From positions 1 to 34,700 of the forward strand of contig NZ_JAKSYC010000045.1 in NCBI RefSeq assembly GCF_022829585.1: a DNA stretch of 34,700 nt. Reading direction: 5' to 3'. Both the position numbers and the translations under genes were made by a program. The DNA comes from Methylobacterium sp. J-026 (lineage in GTDB: Bacteria > Pseudomonadota > Alphaproteobacteria > Rhizobiales > Beijerinckiaceae). Positions 24,486 to 32,925 of this stretch are shown piece after piece (positions within the stretch are counted from its first letter, which is position 1; each line of letters starts with the position of its first letter). The notes under the pieces are model-generated. The model did not search any database. It was not told where the DNA came from and saw only the letters and a program-made list of their open reading frames with translations.

Positions 24486-25439
24486 TCAGAGTGTCGCCAG
24501 GTAGCCCGAGACCGTCAGCACCGCCAGCACGGTGGAGACCAGGACCACCGTGGCGGTGAGATCGGCCTCGCGCCGGTAGAACTCCGCCAGCATGAACGGG
24601 CCGGTGCCGGTGGGCAGCGCGGCCATCAGCACGGCGAGGTGGAGCAGGAGCGGCGGCAGGGCGAACACGTAGCGGCCGAGCCCGTAGGCGAGCAGGGGAT
24701 GGGCGGCGAGCTTCAGCCCGACCAGCAGCGCGGCGATCCGCCCCTGAGCCTCCCGGCGCCGGCGCGTCTGCGCCAGGAACAGGCCGAGCGCCACCAGGGC
24801 GCAGGGCGAGGCCGCGCCCCCGAGGAGCTTGAGGAACGTCTCCACGGGCGCCGGCAGGGTGAGGCCGAGGCTCGGCACCAGGGCTCCCAGGGCGGGCGCC
24901 ACCAGGAGCGGGTTGCGCACCAGCGAGCGGCCGACCGCGAGCCAGACGGGCACGCGCGGGCCGTCCGGCCCGCCCGCCGCCGCCCCCCGCCGGATCCCGG
25001 TCTCGATCAGCACGATCGCCACCGCGAACACCGCGCAGACCGTGAGGATCACCGCCACCGTGGTGGGGGCGAGCGCCTCCGGCCCGAAGGCGGCGAGCGC
25101 CAGGGGGAAGCCCATGAAGCCGGTATTGGCGTAGCCGGCATTGAGCCCGTCCACGGCGGCGTCGGCCAGGGGGCGCCCGGCGCCGCACCGGAGCAGGACG
25201 GTGAGTGCGAAGACCGCGAGGCTGCTCAACCCGAAGGCGCCGATGAAGCCGGGCTTCCAGAGGGCGCTCCAATGGGCGTGGGCGGTGACGTCGAACAGCA
25301 GGGCCGGCAGGGCCAGGAAGACCACGAAGCGGTTGAGTTCCGTGGTGGCGGCGGCGCCGAGCACGCCGATCCGCCGGGCCAGCCAGCCCGCGAGGATCAG
25401 CGCGAAGATCGGCAGCACGACCGGGAGGGTCGAGAGCAT
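24486..25439 (-). CDS. AEC family transporter (auxin efflux carrier type)
   Basis: A 317-aa inner-membrane protein with about ten hydrophobic helices in two halves. The AEC fold is indicated by the N-terminal VVLPIFALILAGWLARRIG, ELNRFVVFLALPALLF, AGYANTGFMGFPLALAAFG with its helix-breaking NTGFMG crossover, and the C-terminal AALPTGTGPFMLAEFY crossover repeat. Prokaryotic members export malonate, malate or other organic anions, but the substrate cannot be predicted. It is transcribed toward lptE but 134 bases separate them, so cotranscription is uncertain. Confidence 0.87.
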   Translation of the reverse strand: MLSTLPVVLPIFALILAGWLARRIGVLGAAATTELNRFVVFLALPALLFDVTAHAHWSALWKPGFIGAFGLSSLAVFALTVLLRCGAGRPLADAAVDGLNAGYANTGFMGFPLALAAFGPEALAPTTVAVILTVCAVFAVAIVLIETGIRRGAAAGGPDGPRVPVWLAVGRSLVRNPLLVAPALGALVPSLGLTLPAPVETFLKLLGGAASPCALVALGLFLAQTRRRREAQGRIAALLVGLKLAAHPLLAYGLGRYVFALPPLLLHLAVLMAALPTGTGPFMLAEFYRREADLTATVVLVSTVLAVLTVSGYLATL

Positions 25440-25526
25440 GGGCGGCTCGGGTCGGACGAGGAGGTCCCGGCCTTAGGACGGATTGCGCGCCGACCTCCAG
25501 TGCCGGGGGCGGGGCCCTGCCATGCT

Positions 25527-25542
25527 CCCCCGACCCCGGGGG
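25527..25542 (-). terminator. Hairpin downstream of the siderophore receptor gene
   Basis: CCCCC (25527-25531) pairs with GGGGG (25538-25542) just beyond the receptor stop at 25547. The position fits transcript termination of the receptor gene, but the stem is short and no U-tract follows on the minus strand. The rest of the 107-bp gap to the AEC gene shows nothing. Confidence 0.3.
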
Positions 25543-25546
25543 CCCG

Positions 25547-27793
25547 CTACCAGCGGTAGATCAGGCTGCCGATCACGGTCGCCGGGGCGCCGCGGTAGCA
25601 GAAGCCGGCCTGGCAGGTGGAATAATCCCGGTTGAAGATGTTGAACGCGTTGATCTGCGCCCGGACGCCTTTGTACTTCGGATCCAGCGCCGCGAAGTCG
25701 TAGGCCACCAGCGCGTCGAACTGCGTCACGGTCGGGTTGCGCACGGTGTTGAGGTCGTCGGTGAAGCTGGTGCCCGAGAAACGGACGCCGCCGCCGACCT
25801 GCAGGCCGCGCAGCGGCGAGGCGGGCGGGAACTGGTAGGTCCCGAAGACCGCCAGGGTATCCCCCGGGATACCCGAGACCGCGTTCCCGCTGATCGATCG
25901 CGTCGAACCGGGATAGGTCGCGGTGAGGTAGCGCAGGTCGAGGTGGGTATAGGCGAAGGTCAGGTTCGTGCCCGGCGCGAAGTTGGCCGTCAGCTCCGCC
26001 TCGAAGCCCTTGGATTCTACTGATCCGCTCGCCACCGTGTTGGCGACGTTGGTCGGGTCGGTCTGCAGGACGCTCGACTGCACGATGTCGAAGCCCGCGA
26101 ACCCGCCGGTGATGGCGGTGCCGGGGATGGCGTATTTGACGCCGGCCTCGATCTGGTCGCCCGTGGCGGGCTTGAACGAGCGGCCGTTGATGTCGACGCC
26201 GAGTTGCGGCGTGAAGGTGGTCGCGTAGCTCGCGTAGGGCACGAGGCCCGGCGCCAGCAGGTAGTTCAGGCCGACGCGGCCGGTGAACACCGCATCGTTC
26301 CGGCTCTGCGCCGCGCCGAGGCTGTCCGGCGTGCCGCTGCGGGTGGATTGGCTCACGAAGTCCTGGCGGCCCGTGAGGGTCAGGACGAAGCGGTCGAACT
26401 TGGCCTGCTCCTGGATGTAGAGGCCGACCTGGTCCTGCGTCTGGTCCGACGCGGAGGTGAGGGCCGGGCGCGGCACGAAGGTGCGGGCGCGGAAGGTCGA
26501 GAAGTCGGTGACGCCCGTGAGGTCGAGGTCCGGGATCAGCCCGAAACCGGCCTGGCGTCGGTAATCGTAGTGGAGATAATCCACGCCGCCGATCAGGGTG
26601 TGGCTCACCGGGCCGGTGACCAGATGGGCTTCGAGCTGATTGTCCAGCGCCACCGAGCCGAGCCGGTCCTGGATCAGCCCGTTCTCGCGCTGGGCCGACA
26701 GCCCTGTGACGCTGTCGATCTGGGTGTAGGCCAGCGTCGTGTTGACATTCTGATAGCGGACATTCTGTCGGAAGATCAGGTCGGGCGTGAAGGTGTGCTC
26801 GAAGGCGTAGCCGATCCGATAGGATTCCTGGGTGATGGCGTTGAAGCTGGCATCGCCCTGGTACAGGCGCGTCACTACGAAGCCCGGGGCGTTGTAGAAG
26901 GTCGAAACGCCGGGGGTCTTCGAGCGCTGGTACTCCGTGAGCAGCGTGAACGTCGTGTCGGCCGAGGGCTTCCAGGTCACGGCCGGGGCGATCGTGAAGC
27001 GGTTGTCCGTGCCGCTCGGCAGGAACGTGTTGGCGTCGCGGAAGGCGCCGGTCAGCCGGTAGGCCAGGGTGCCATCGGACCCTTCGACCGGGCTGCCGAG
27101 ATCGAAATTACCCTGATAGCGATCGAAATTGCCGCCCTGGAACCAGACCTCGCCGAAGGGCACGAAGACCGGCCGTTTCGACGTGACGTCGACGATGCCG
27201 CCCGGCGAGCCGAGCCCGTAGAGGCCCGAGGCCGGCCCCCGCAGGATGGTGACCGCTTCGGCCCCGTAGGGCTCGATCCGGGGGGCCGAGAAGCCGACGC
27301 TGGATTGACGCAGACCGTCGCGGAACACCCCCGTGTAGGTCTCGTCGAAGCCGCGGATGTAGAACGAATCGAAGCGCGGATCGAAGCCGAACACGTTGTT
27401 GGAGACCCCCGGCGTGTAGGCCAGCGCCTCGTTGAGGCTCTGGACGTTGCGGTCGTTGAGCTGCTCCCGGGTGACCACGGAGATCGATTGCGGCGCCTCG
27501 ATCAGCGCCGTGTTGGTCTTGGTGGCGGTGGGGCTGACGCGGGCGACGTAGCCGGTGATCCCCGAGGGGCCGCCGCCGCCGCCGCTGGTGGCCGACGTGC
27601 CGCCGTCGCCGCCGCTGACATTGGCGCCCCCCAGGCCGGAACCGGCCGGGATCGCGGGTCCGGGGCCGGCGGCCTCCACGGAGATCTGGTCGAGCTGCAC
27701 GCGCGCGCCCTGCGCGGCGGCGTGCGGCGCGGCGGCGGCGGACAGGGCCGCGGCGGCGAGAAGCGGCCCGAGGGGGGTGGAACGTGGGGACAT
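25547..27793 (-). CDS. TonB-dependent siderophore receptor
   Basis: A 748-aa outer-membrane receptor. The signal peptide ends near AAAQG (27); a TonB-box-like VQLDQISVEA is at 31-40, followed by a Gly/Ser-rich stretch (41-73). The plug (about 75-205) has IEAPQSISVVTREQLNDRNVQSLNEAL, DSFYIRGF and ILRGPASGLYGLGSPGG. Barrel strands follow to the C-terminal Trp748. The plug and an extra Cys pair near the end (TCQAGFC) fit the hydroxamate receptor group (FhuA/FcuA/FpvA-like), though the ligand is uncertain. There is no N-terminal signalling domain, so it should not drive a sigma/anti-sigma cascade. A candidate iron-responsive operator lies about 100 bases upstream. Confidence 0.93.
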   Translation of the reverse strand: MSPRSTPLGPLLAAAALSAAAAPHAAAQGARVQLDQISVEAAGPGPAIPAGSGLGGANVSGGDGGTSATSGGGGGPSGITGYVARVSPTATKTNTALIEAPQSISVVTREQLNDRNVQSLNEALAYTPGVSNNVFGFDPRFDSFYIRGFDETYTGVFRDGLRQSSVGFSAPRIEPYGAEAVTILRGPASGLYGLGSPGGIVDVTSKRPVFVPFGEVWFQGGNFDRYQGNFDLGSPVEGSDGTLAYRLTGAFRDANTFLPSGTDNRFTIAPAVTWKPSADTTFTLLTEYQRSKTPGVSTFYNAPGFVVTRLYQGDASFNAITQESYRIGYAFEHTFTPDLIFRQNVRYQNVNTTLAYTQIDSVTGLSAQRENGLIQDRLGSVALDNQLEAHLVTGPVSHTLIGGVDYLHYDYRRQAGFGLIPDLDLTGVTDFSTFRARTFVPRPALTSASDQTQDQVGLYIQEQAKFDRFVLTLTGRQDFVSQSTRSGTPDSLGAAQSRNDAVFTGRVGLNYLLAPGLVPYASYATTFTPQLGVDINGRSFKPATGDQIEAGVKYAIPGTAITGGFAGFDIVQSSVLQTDPTNVANTVASGSVESKGFEAELTANFAPGTNLTFAYTHLDLRYLTATYPGSTRSISGNAVSGIPGDTLAVFGTYQFPPASPLRGLQVGGGVRFSGTSFTDDLNTVRNPTVTQFDALVAYDFAALDPKYKGVRAQINAFNIFNRDYSTCQAGFCYRGAPATVIGSLIYRW

Positions 27794-27887
27794 GTCGAAT
27801 CCTCGGATGCATCGCGACGGTGGCGCGCAACCTCAGGATCGTCCGTTCACGGGGTCTTGATCAAGCCGAAAACGTGTTGCAAATCAC

Positions 27888-27906
27888 ACACTTAGAAGTG
27901 TTCAAA
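27888..27906. promoter_or_regulatory. Candidate iron-responsive operator upstream of the receptor
   Basis: Two overlapping dyads: ACACTT-AG-AAGTGT (27888-27901, perfect) and TTAGAA-GTG-TTCAAA (27892-27906), which resembles the Irr box TTTAGAA-N3-TTCTAAA of Rhizobiales with mismatches. It lies in the AT-richest part of the gap between the receptor start (27793) and the phosphatase stop (27925). Irr or Fur/RirA control of the siderophore receptor would fit; it is not proven. Confidence 0.4.
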
Positions 27907-27924
27907 CCTGGAATTGTTCGAGAT

Positions 27925-28770
27925 TCAGAACTCCAGCGGCGGCTCCCGCAGGGCCTCGGACTCCCGGGTGCAGACGGCCTGGTCGGGGGCTGAGCCGCCC
28001 CCCGACAGGGCCCCCCGGAGCTCGGCCCACGCCCTGTCGAGATCGGCCCGGAAGCCCGGATCGCCCATCAGCGCGGCGAAGACCGTCGTGCCGGTGAGGC
28101 GCCCGGCCGCCACGTCGCTGAGCCAGTGGACCCCGCACACGACCCGGCTCTCGCCATAGGCCCGGCCCCGCGCCAGGATCGCGGTCGCCTTCTCGGGGAC
28201 CAGGGACGCCAGGATCAGCGCGTAGGCCCAGCCCTGGGTCGCGTGGCCGGACGGGTAGCTGAAGCTGTCGGCGAGCGCCTGGGTCCGCTGGACGCAGATC
28301 GGCGCCTCGTTGCCCACGAACGGGCGCAGCCGGCGGTAATGGACCTTCGGGCCCCGGGTCGCATGGGCGAGGTCGAGCCGGGCGCGCTCCAGCAGGGTGA
28401 TCACCGCCGGCACCCGGGCCTGGTCGATCCGGGTGCCGAGCACGCAGGCGAAGTTCTCCAGCACCGCGGCCGCCCCCTCGGCCACGTCGTTGGCGGCGAT
28501 CTCCCAGCGCGGGCTGCCCTTGAGGGCGCGGGTGTTGGCGAAGGCCGCCCGGTCGGCCATGTCGAGGGGGGCGTTGTGGGCCGGCGGCGGCGGCAGGATC
28601 CGGACGGCGTCGGGAAGCGCGGTGTCCGCCAGATAGGGCTTCACCGCCGGCCTGCCGGGCTTGAGCGTGTCGGACCCGAGGGACGGCGCGGCGGGGGGCG
28701 GATCCTCGGCGCGCACCGGCGCGGCGGCGAGCAGGACGGCGAGGGCCGACAGGGACAGGGTGCGCAGCAT
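27925..28770 (-). CDS. Class A nonspecific acid phosphatase (PAP2 superfamily)
   Basis: A 281-aa periplasmic phosphomonoesterase with signal peptide MLRTLSLSALAVLLAAAPVRA. The PAP2 signature is complete: K142-x6-R149-P150 (KVHYRRLRP), P173-S174-G-H176 (SYPSGHATQG) and S208-R209-x5-H215-x3-D219 (ESRVVCGVHWLSD), containing the two catalytic histidines. The spacing and the DxxxR-rich middle fit class A bacterial acid phosphatases (PhoC/PhoN), which release phosphate from many organic esters. Start is ATG 28770; a TTG at 28815 would add a stretch without signal character. Downstream lies the receptor promoter region. Confidence 0.88.
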   Translation of the reverse strand: MLRTLSLSALAVLLAAAPVRAEDPPPAAPSLGSDTLKPGRPAVKPYLADTALPDAVRILPPPPAHNAPLDMADRAAFANTRALKGSPRWEIAANDVAEGAAAVLENFACVLGTRIDQARVPAVITLLERARLDLAHATRGPKVHYRRLRPFVGNEAPICVQRTQALADSFSYPSGHATQGWAYALILASLVPEKATAILARGRAYGESRVVCGVHWLSDVAAGRLTGTTVFAALMGDPGFRADLDRAWAELRGALSGGGSAPDQAVCTRESEALREPPLEF

Positions 28771-28955
28771 CGGATCCGTGGCGGTTTCGAACGGAGGGAC
28801 GGGCCCCGCCTCCAAAGACGAACGGCACGGCCGGCCGGTTCAGTCCGTGCACAGGCCCTCCGCGCTGTCCAGGGGGCGCCCTGCCGGTGCGGTGGCGTTG
28901 AACCCGGGGGCCCAACCGCGCGAACGCCGCGTGTCCGCGTCCCGCCCAACCGGGC

Positions 28956-29416
28956 ATGGCTCAGCCGCTCGACCGCGGCCGCCGCCACGAGGCCCTCCAT
29001 GCGCTCGGTGCCGACCTCGCCGAGCACGGGCGATTCGTCGAACTCGCCCCCTACGGTGGTGGCGCGCTGATGCCGGGGCGCATCTGGCCCGGCGCTGGGG
29101 CCTGCCGATCCCCCTCTGAGTCCGGGCCGAGAGCCGCTATTTCGCCACCGCCCTGCTCGTGCCCGACGACAGGGCCCAGCGGGGCTACCTGCTCTGCGTC
29201 AGCCCGGTGTCGTTCCGGACGCGGCTGCACTTCACCGGGCCGGATCCCCTCCAGCGCGCCCGCTTCCCCGACCACCGCGGCGTGATCACGATGCCCGCAG
29301 CGCCCCGCCCCGGCGCATTGAACCCGGGCGTCCCAAGGGCTGGCCCTGACGGAGCGGACGGCGCCGCGCGGCAGCAAGGCTCGCCCCGCACCCGCAAACG
29401 GTCACGGACCTCGTGA
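28956..29416 (+). pseudogene. Decayed ORF of unknown function
   Basis: From ATG 28956 the frame reads protein-like text (GADLAEHGRFVELAPYGGGA, then MPGRIWPG) until about 29095. Sensible coding then continues in another frame as RWGLPIPL, meets a stop (TGA 29117-29119), and resumes beyond it as SRYFATALLVPDDRAQRG, YLLCVSPVSFRTRLHFTG and RARFPDHRGVITM. One frameshift plus one nonsense change would restore a product of about 120-150 residues. No family recognised. It lies in the 663-bp gap between the phosphatase and hydrolase genes; the rest of that gap (28771-28955, 29417-29433) is featureless except for TTGAACCCGGG, which occurs at both about 28899 and 29318. Confidence 0.4.
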
Positions 29417-29433
29417 AACCATAACTTCGCCGG

Positions 29434-30288
29434 CTAACCTGCCTGGATCGCCGCCGCGACCGCGGCGGGGAATTCCTCGTGCGGACTGAGTGCCCCCGGG
29501 ATCGGGACGCCCGTCACCCGGCCGCCGGCGATCAGCGCGTCCATCTCGGCCCCCGAGCGGCGCGGGGCATTCCCGGGCCGCAGCACCAGGGTCGGCGGCA
29601 GGCCGTCGCCGAACAGGTCCAGGAACGCCGCGCGGCTCGCCACCGGGTCGAGGCCGCCGGTGACGAAGGCGGCGGTGCCGAACCGGCCGTTGCGCTGGCG
29701 GGTGATCGCATGCTTGTCGCGGATCAGGGCCGGGGTCACCCGGCCGGCATCGGCGTAGACATGGGCGCGCATCATCCGGCCGATGATCGGCGGGCTGATG
29801 TTGATGCGGTAGAGCGCCTCGCCGAGGAGCGGCGCCTCCACGGCCCGGCGGATGCGCGGGAACCAGTGGGCGCGGCCCGGCATCGCGGTGGGCAGCGGCC
29901 CCCGCCAGGTCGGCGCCACCAGCACCAGCCGGGCGAAGGTGTTGGGGTGGCGCCGCGCCGCCGCGACCAGATAGCCGGCGGCGTGGCCGGCCGCGACCCC
30001 GAGGGCGTAGGGGCCGGGGGCGGCGTCGAGCAGCGCGTCGAGGAAGGCGTGGAAGGTCGCGGGTTCCAGCGGCATCCGCGCCCGCGGCCGGGCGCCGAAG
30101 CCCGGCCAGTCAGGGATGCGGCAGCGGTAGTCGGACCCGAGGGCGCGGGCGAGGGCCTGCATCTCGGCCCGCGCCGAGATGGTCGACAGGGCCGGGAGCA
30201 GCAGCGCCTCCGGCCCCTGCCCGATCAGGTCACACGGGGTCGGCACCGGCCGGCCCGCCACCGTGAGGTTCAGCGCCTGCGTGTCCAT
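29434..30288 (-). CDS. Alpha/beta-hydrolase-fold protein lacking the usual nucleophile
   Basis: A 284-aa protein. The fold is indicated by IPDWPGFGARPRA (after strand 4), YALGVAAGHAAGYLVAAA (the nucleophile-elbow position), RLVLVAPTWRGPLP, and a C-terminal GALSPHEEFPAAV with the expected histidine. At the elbow the usual G-H-S-x-G reads G-H-A-A-G, so the catalytic serine is alanine, and no clear acid residue follows strand 7 (LVLRPGNAPRRSG). Hydrolase activity is doubtful. Start ATG 30288; the open frame upstream to 30426 crosses a hairpin element and was rejected. It is downstream of dapD on the same strand. Confidence 0.65.
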   Translation of the reverse strand: MDTQALNLTVAGRPVPTPCDLIGQGPEALLLPALSTISARAEMQALARALGSDYRCRIPDWPGFGARPRARMPLEPATFHAFLDALLDAAPGPYALGVAAGHAAGYLVAAARRHPNTFARLVLVAPTWRGPLPTAMPGRAHWFPRIRRAVEAPLLGEALYRINISPPIIGRMMRAHVYADAGRVTPALIRDKHAITRQRNGRFGTAAFVTGGLDPVASRAAFLDLFGDGLPPTLVLRPGNAPRRSGAEMDALIAGGRVTGVPIPGALSPHEEFPAAVAAAIQAG

Positions 30289-30313
30289 CCGGCGGTCCAC
30301 CCGATCGGGGATC

Positions 30314-30359
30314 CCAAAGGGCCATGCCCCTTGGTGGGTTGCCAGGGCAAAGCCCTGGC
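30314..30359. repeat. Tandem hairpin element, family B, copy 2
   Basis: Two hairpins: CCAAAGGGC-CAT-GCCCCTTGG (30314-30334, one mismatch) and GCCAGGGC-AAA-GCCCTGGC (30341-30359, perfect). It sits in the 88-bp gap between dapD and the downstream alpha/beta-hydrolase-fold gene, so it may also stabilise or terminate the dapD transcript. The layout matches the first two hairpins at 13159-13202. Confidence 0.6.
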
Positions 30360-30376
30360 GCGCAGCAGACGGCGCT

Positions 30377-31252
30377 TCAGGTGCGCAGCAGCTCGTTGAT
30401 GGCGGTCTTGGACCGGGTGCCGGCATCGACGCGCTTGACGATCACCGCGCAGTACAGGCCCGGGCCGGGGGAGCCGTCGGGCAGGGCCTTGCCGGGCATC
30501 GTGCCGGAGACCACCACCGAGTAGGGCGGCACGCGGCCGTACATCACCTCGCCGGTGGTGCGGTCGACGATCTTGGTGGAGGCGCCGATATAGACGCCCA
30601 TCGACAGGACGCTGCCCTGGCCGACGATGACACCCTCGGCCACCTCGGCGCGGGCGCCGATGAAGCAATCGTCCTCGATGATCACCGGGTTGGCCTGGAG
30701 CGGCTCGAGCACGCCCGCAATGCCGGCGCCGCCGGAGATGTGGCAGTTCTTGCCCACCTGCGCGCAGGAGCCGATCGTCACCCAGGTGTCGACCATCGTG
30801 CCCGCGCCGACATGGGCGCCGAGATTGACGAAGCTCGGCATCAGCACGGCGCCCGGCGCGATGTAGGCGCCGCGGCGGACGAAGCAGCCCGGCACGGCGC
30901 GCAGGCCGGCAGCCCGGAACTCGGCCTCGCCCCAGCCGGCGAATTTCGACGCGACCTTGTCCCACCAGGGCGCGCCGCCGGGGCCGCCCTCGATCGCCGC
31001 CATGTCGTTGAGGCGGAAGGACAGCAGCACTGCCTTCTTGAGCCACTGGTTGACCACCCAATCGTGGTTGCCGCTCTTCTCGGCGACCCGGGCCTTGCCG
31101 GAATCGAGCAGCTCCAGGGCCGCCTCCACCGCCTCGCGCACGGCACCCCGTGTGGCGGTCGAGATGCCGGCGCGGTCCTCCCAGGCGGCCTCGATGGTAC
31201 GGGCAAGATCGGAATGGGCGGGATCGGAAGGAGGCATGCCGGCCTGGGACAT
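30377..31252 (-). CDS. dapD: Tetrahydrodipicolinate N-succinyltransferase
   Basis: A 291-aa enzyme of the succinylase branch of lysine/diaminopimelate synthesis, transferring succinyl from succinyl-CoA to tetrahydrodipicolinate. An N-terminal helical domain ([13 protein letters not shown]) precedes the left-handed beta-helix built from hexapeptide repeats (about 125-235: [60 protein letters not shown]). The C-terminal [10 protein letters not shown] and [10 protein letters not shown] complete it. ATG 31252 is taken; ATG 31237 is possible. dapE is not adjacent within the window. Confidence 0.96.
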   Translation of the reverse strand: MSQAGMPPSDPAHSDLARTIEAAWEDRAGISTATRGAVREAVEAALELLDSGKARVAEKSGNHDWVVNQWLKKAVLLSFRLNDMAAIEGGPGGAPWWDKVASKFAGWGEAEFRAAGLRAVPGCFVRRGAYIAPGAVLMPSFVNLGAHVGAGTMVDTWVTIGSCAQVGKNCHISGGAGIAGVLEPLQANPVIIEDDCFIGARAEVAEGVIVGQGSVLSMGVYIGASTKIVDRTTGEVMYGRVPPYSVVVSGTMPGKALPDGSPGPGLYCAVIVKRVDAGTRSKTAINELLRT

Positions 31253-31287
31253 GAAGGATCGGAACTCTCGTGGCGGGAGGCCCGTGC

Positions 31288-31779
31288 TTACAAGCGGCCA
31301 CCGGGGCTGTCACCTGAGGAGATGCCGTCGATGACGTCGAGAAGCCCGCGCACGTGATCGAGATCGGCCACCAGGCCGGCGAGGTCGTCGGCCAGGGTGT
31401 CGTGGACGGCCTGGGCGGCCTCGGGGAATTCCTCCAGCACCCGGCGCATCAGCGTCGGGGTGATCCGCATGACCGCCGCATCCTCCACGGCCCGGGCCGC
31501 GGTCGGCCGGGTGCCGCGCACGAACAGGGCGAGCTGTCCGATCAGGGCGGAGCGGCCGGCCCGCACCGGCTCGGTTCTGGCGTCCCGGGGTTCGAGCCGG
31601 ATCGTCCCGGCCATCACGACGAAGCCGCCATCGGCCGGATCGCCGCGGTCGAACAGCAGGTCGCCCTCCGCGAGGTCCCGCCGCTCGGCCGCGAAGGTCA
31701 GCAGGCGCAGGGCGTCCCGGTCGAGGAAGCCGAACAGCGGCGCGGCCGCGAGGATCGCGATATCGTCGTCGAGCCCCAA
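31288..31779 (-). CDS. Cyclic-nucleotide-binding domain protein without DNA-binding domain
   Basis: A 163-aa protein made almost entirely of a cNMP-binding beta-roll: [75 protein letters not shown] and a helical tail ([25 protein letters not shown]). The strict E-R...T/S cAMP-binding pattern of CRP is replaced by [16 protein letters not shown], so ligand binding is uncertain, and no helix-turn-helix follows. TTG 31779 is the best start, with GAGG 5 bases upstream. It lies 65 bases downstream of the response regulator on the same strand, suggesting an operon. Confidence 0.72.
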   Translation of the reverse strand: MGLDDDIAILAAAPLFGFLDRDALRLLTFAAERRDLAEGDLLFDRGDPADGGFVVMAGTIRLEPRDARTEPVRAGRSALIGQLALFVRGTRPTAARAVEDAAVMRITPTLMRRVLEEFPEAAQAVHDTLADDLAGLVADLDHVRGLLDVIDGISSGDSPGGRL

Positions 31780-31844
31780 GAACGCCTCACCACCCTGCGC
31801 ATACGCGAACCCACCGGTTCGCCTATACGTAAAACTTCTTTTCG

Positions 31845-32531
31845 TCAGGGCAGCAACTTGTATCCGCCGCCCTCCGTGACGAGGATCGCGGCGGTGGCGG
31901 GGTTCGGCTCGATCTTCTGGCGCAGCCGGTAGATATGCGTCTCCAGGGTGTGGGTGGTGACGTGGGCGTTGTAGCCCCAGACCTCGGCCAGCAGCGTGTC
32001 CCGGTTCACCACCGCCCGGCCCGCCCGGTAGAGGAAGCGCAGGATCGCGGTCTCCTTCTCGGTGAGCTTGAGCTTCGAGCCGCGCTCGCCGACCAGCAGC
32101 TTGGCGCCGGGCCGGAACGTGTAGGGGCCGATCTGGAACACCGCGTCCTCGGAGGCCTCGTGGCTGCGCAGGTGCGCGCGGATCCGGGCCAGCAGGATGC
32201 CGAACTTGAACGGCTTGGTGACGTAGTCGTTGGCGCCGGCCTCCAGGCCCTCGACGTGGTCCGCCTCGGAATCCTGGGCGGTGAGCATGATCACCGGCCC
32301 GCGGAACCCCCCGGCCCGCATCCGGCGCACGGCCTCGCGCCCGTCGAGATCGGGCAGGCCGACATCCATCACCGCGAGGTCGATGCGCTCGGCGGCCACC
32401 CGCCGGATCGCGTCGGCGGCGTTCGCCTCGGTGAGCACCGAGAATTCCTCGTCGTGATCGAGCTGCTCGGTGAGGGTGTCGCGCAGGATCGCGTCGTCGT
32501 CGCAGATCAGCAGGCGGTAGGCATTCGGCAT
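31845..32531 (-). CDS. OmpR/PhoB-family response regulator
   Basis: A 228-aa two-component transcription factor. The receiver (1-120) has the acidic pocket LLICDDDAILRD (D11-D13), phospho-acceptor D56 in DLAVMDVGLPDLDG, T84 in IMLTAQDS and K106 in YVTKPFKF. A winged-helix domain (about 130-226) follows: LKLTEKETAILRFLYR, VVNRDTLLAEVWGYN, HTLETHIYRLRQKIE and LVTEGGGYKL. No histidine kinase is encoded nearby, so it is an orphan within this window. The cNMP-binding protein follows on the same strand. Which regulon it controls cannot be told from the sequence. Confidence 0.92.
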   Translation of the reverse strand: MPNAYRLLICDDDAILRDTLTEQLDHDEEFSVLTEANAADAIRRVAAERIDLAVMDVGLPDLDGREAVRRMRAGGFRGPVIMLTAQDSEADHVEGLEAGANDYVTKPFKFGILLARIRAHLRSHEASEDAVFQIGPYTFRPGAKLLVGERGSKLKLTEKETAILRFLYRAGRAVVNRDTLLAEVWGYNAHVTTHTLETHIYRLRQKIEPNPATAAILVTEGGGYKLLP

Positions 32532-32925
32532 CGTCCAGGTCCCAGGGCAGGCTGCCGGCGGGGAGGGTGATCCTTCCGGGCGGCGGCGTGCGATGACTCG
32601 CGGTTGTTGGCAGGATCGCGCGGCGATTCTGCGGAGGCTTTCGTTTCCACATCATTGTCCCCGCCGGAGCGGGGACCGCCCCGGCGAAGGGGGCTGCTGC
32701 GGGGCGGGACGCGCTGGAATTCGAAGGCCTCCGTCGCCACGGCGCGGGCGCCGGGCCGATCCCCCCCGAATCCCGGCTTGGCTGCCCGGGTTCCGGCCAA
32801 GGATAGGGCAGCCTTTGTGGCCGGAAATTGCCTTGTGCGCAATTTTTATCGGACCGGGTGCGGAGATCGGGCATAAATCGCGCCGCGGCGGCCCGTCCGG
32901 TCGGCGGCGAAGGGGGAGGGCGACG
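32532..32925. other. 394-bp divergent intergenic region
   Basis: It lies between the response regulator (minus) and the L,D-transpeptidase-like gene (plus). It holds a GC hairpin GTCCCCGC-CGGA-GCGGGGAC (around 32655-32675), followed by a related CCGCCCCGGCGAAGGGG stretch, and an AT-rich dip at about 32826-32880 (AATTTTTATC, GCATAAATCG) that is a plausible promoter zone for the rightward gene, though I could not place -35/-10 pairs convincingly. No convincing short gene on either strand. Confidence 0.45.
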
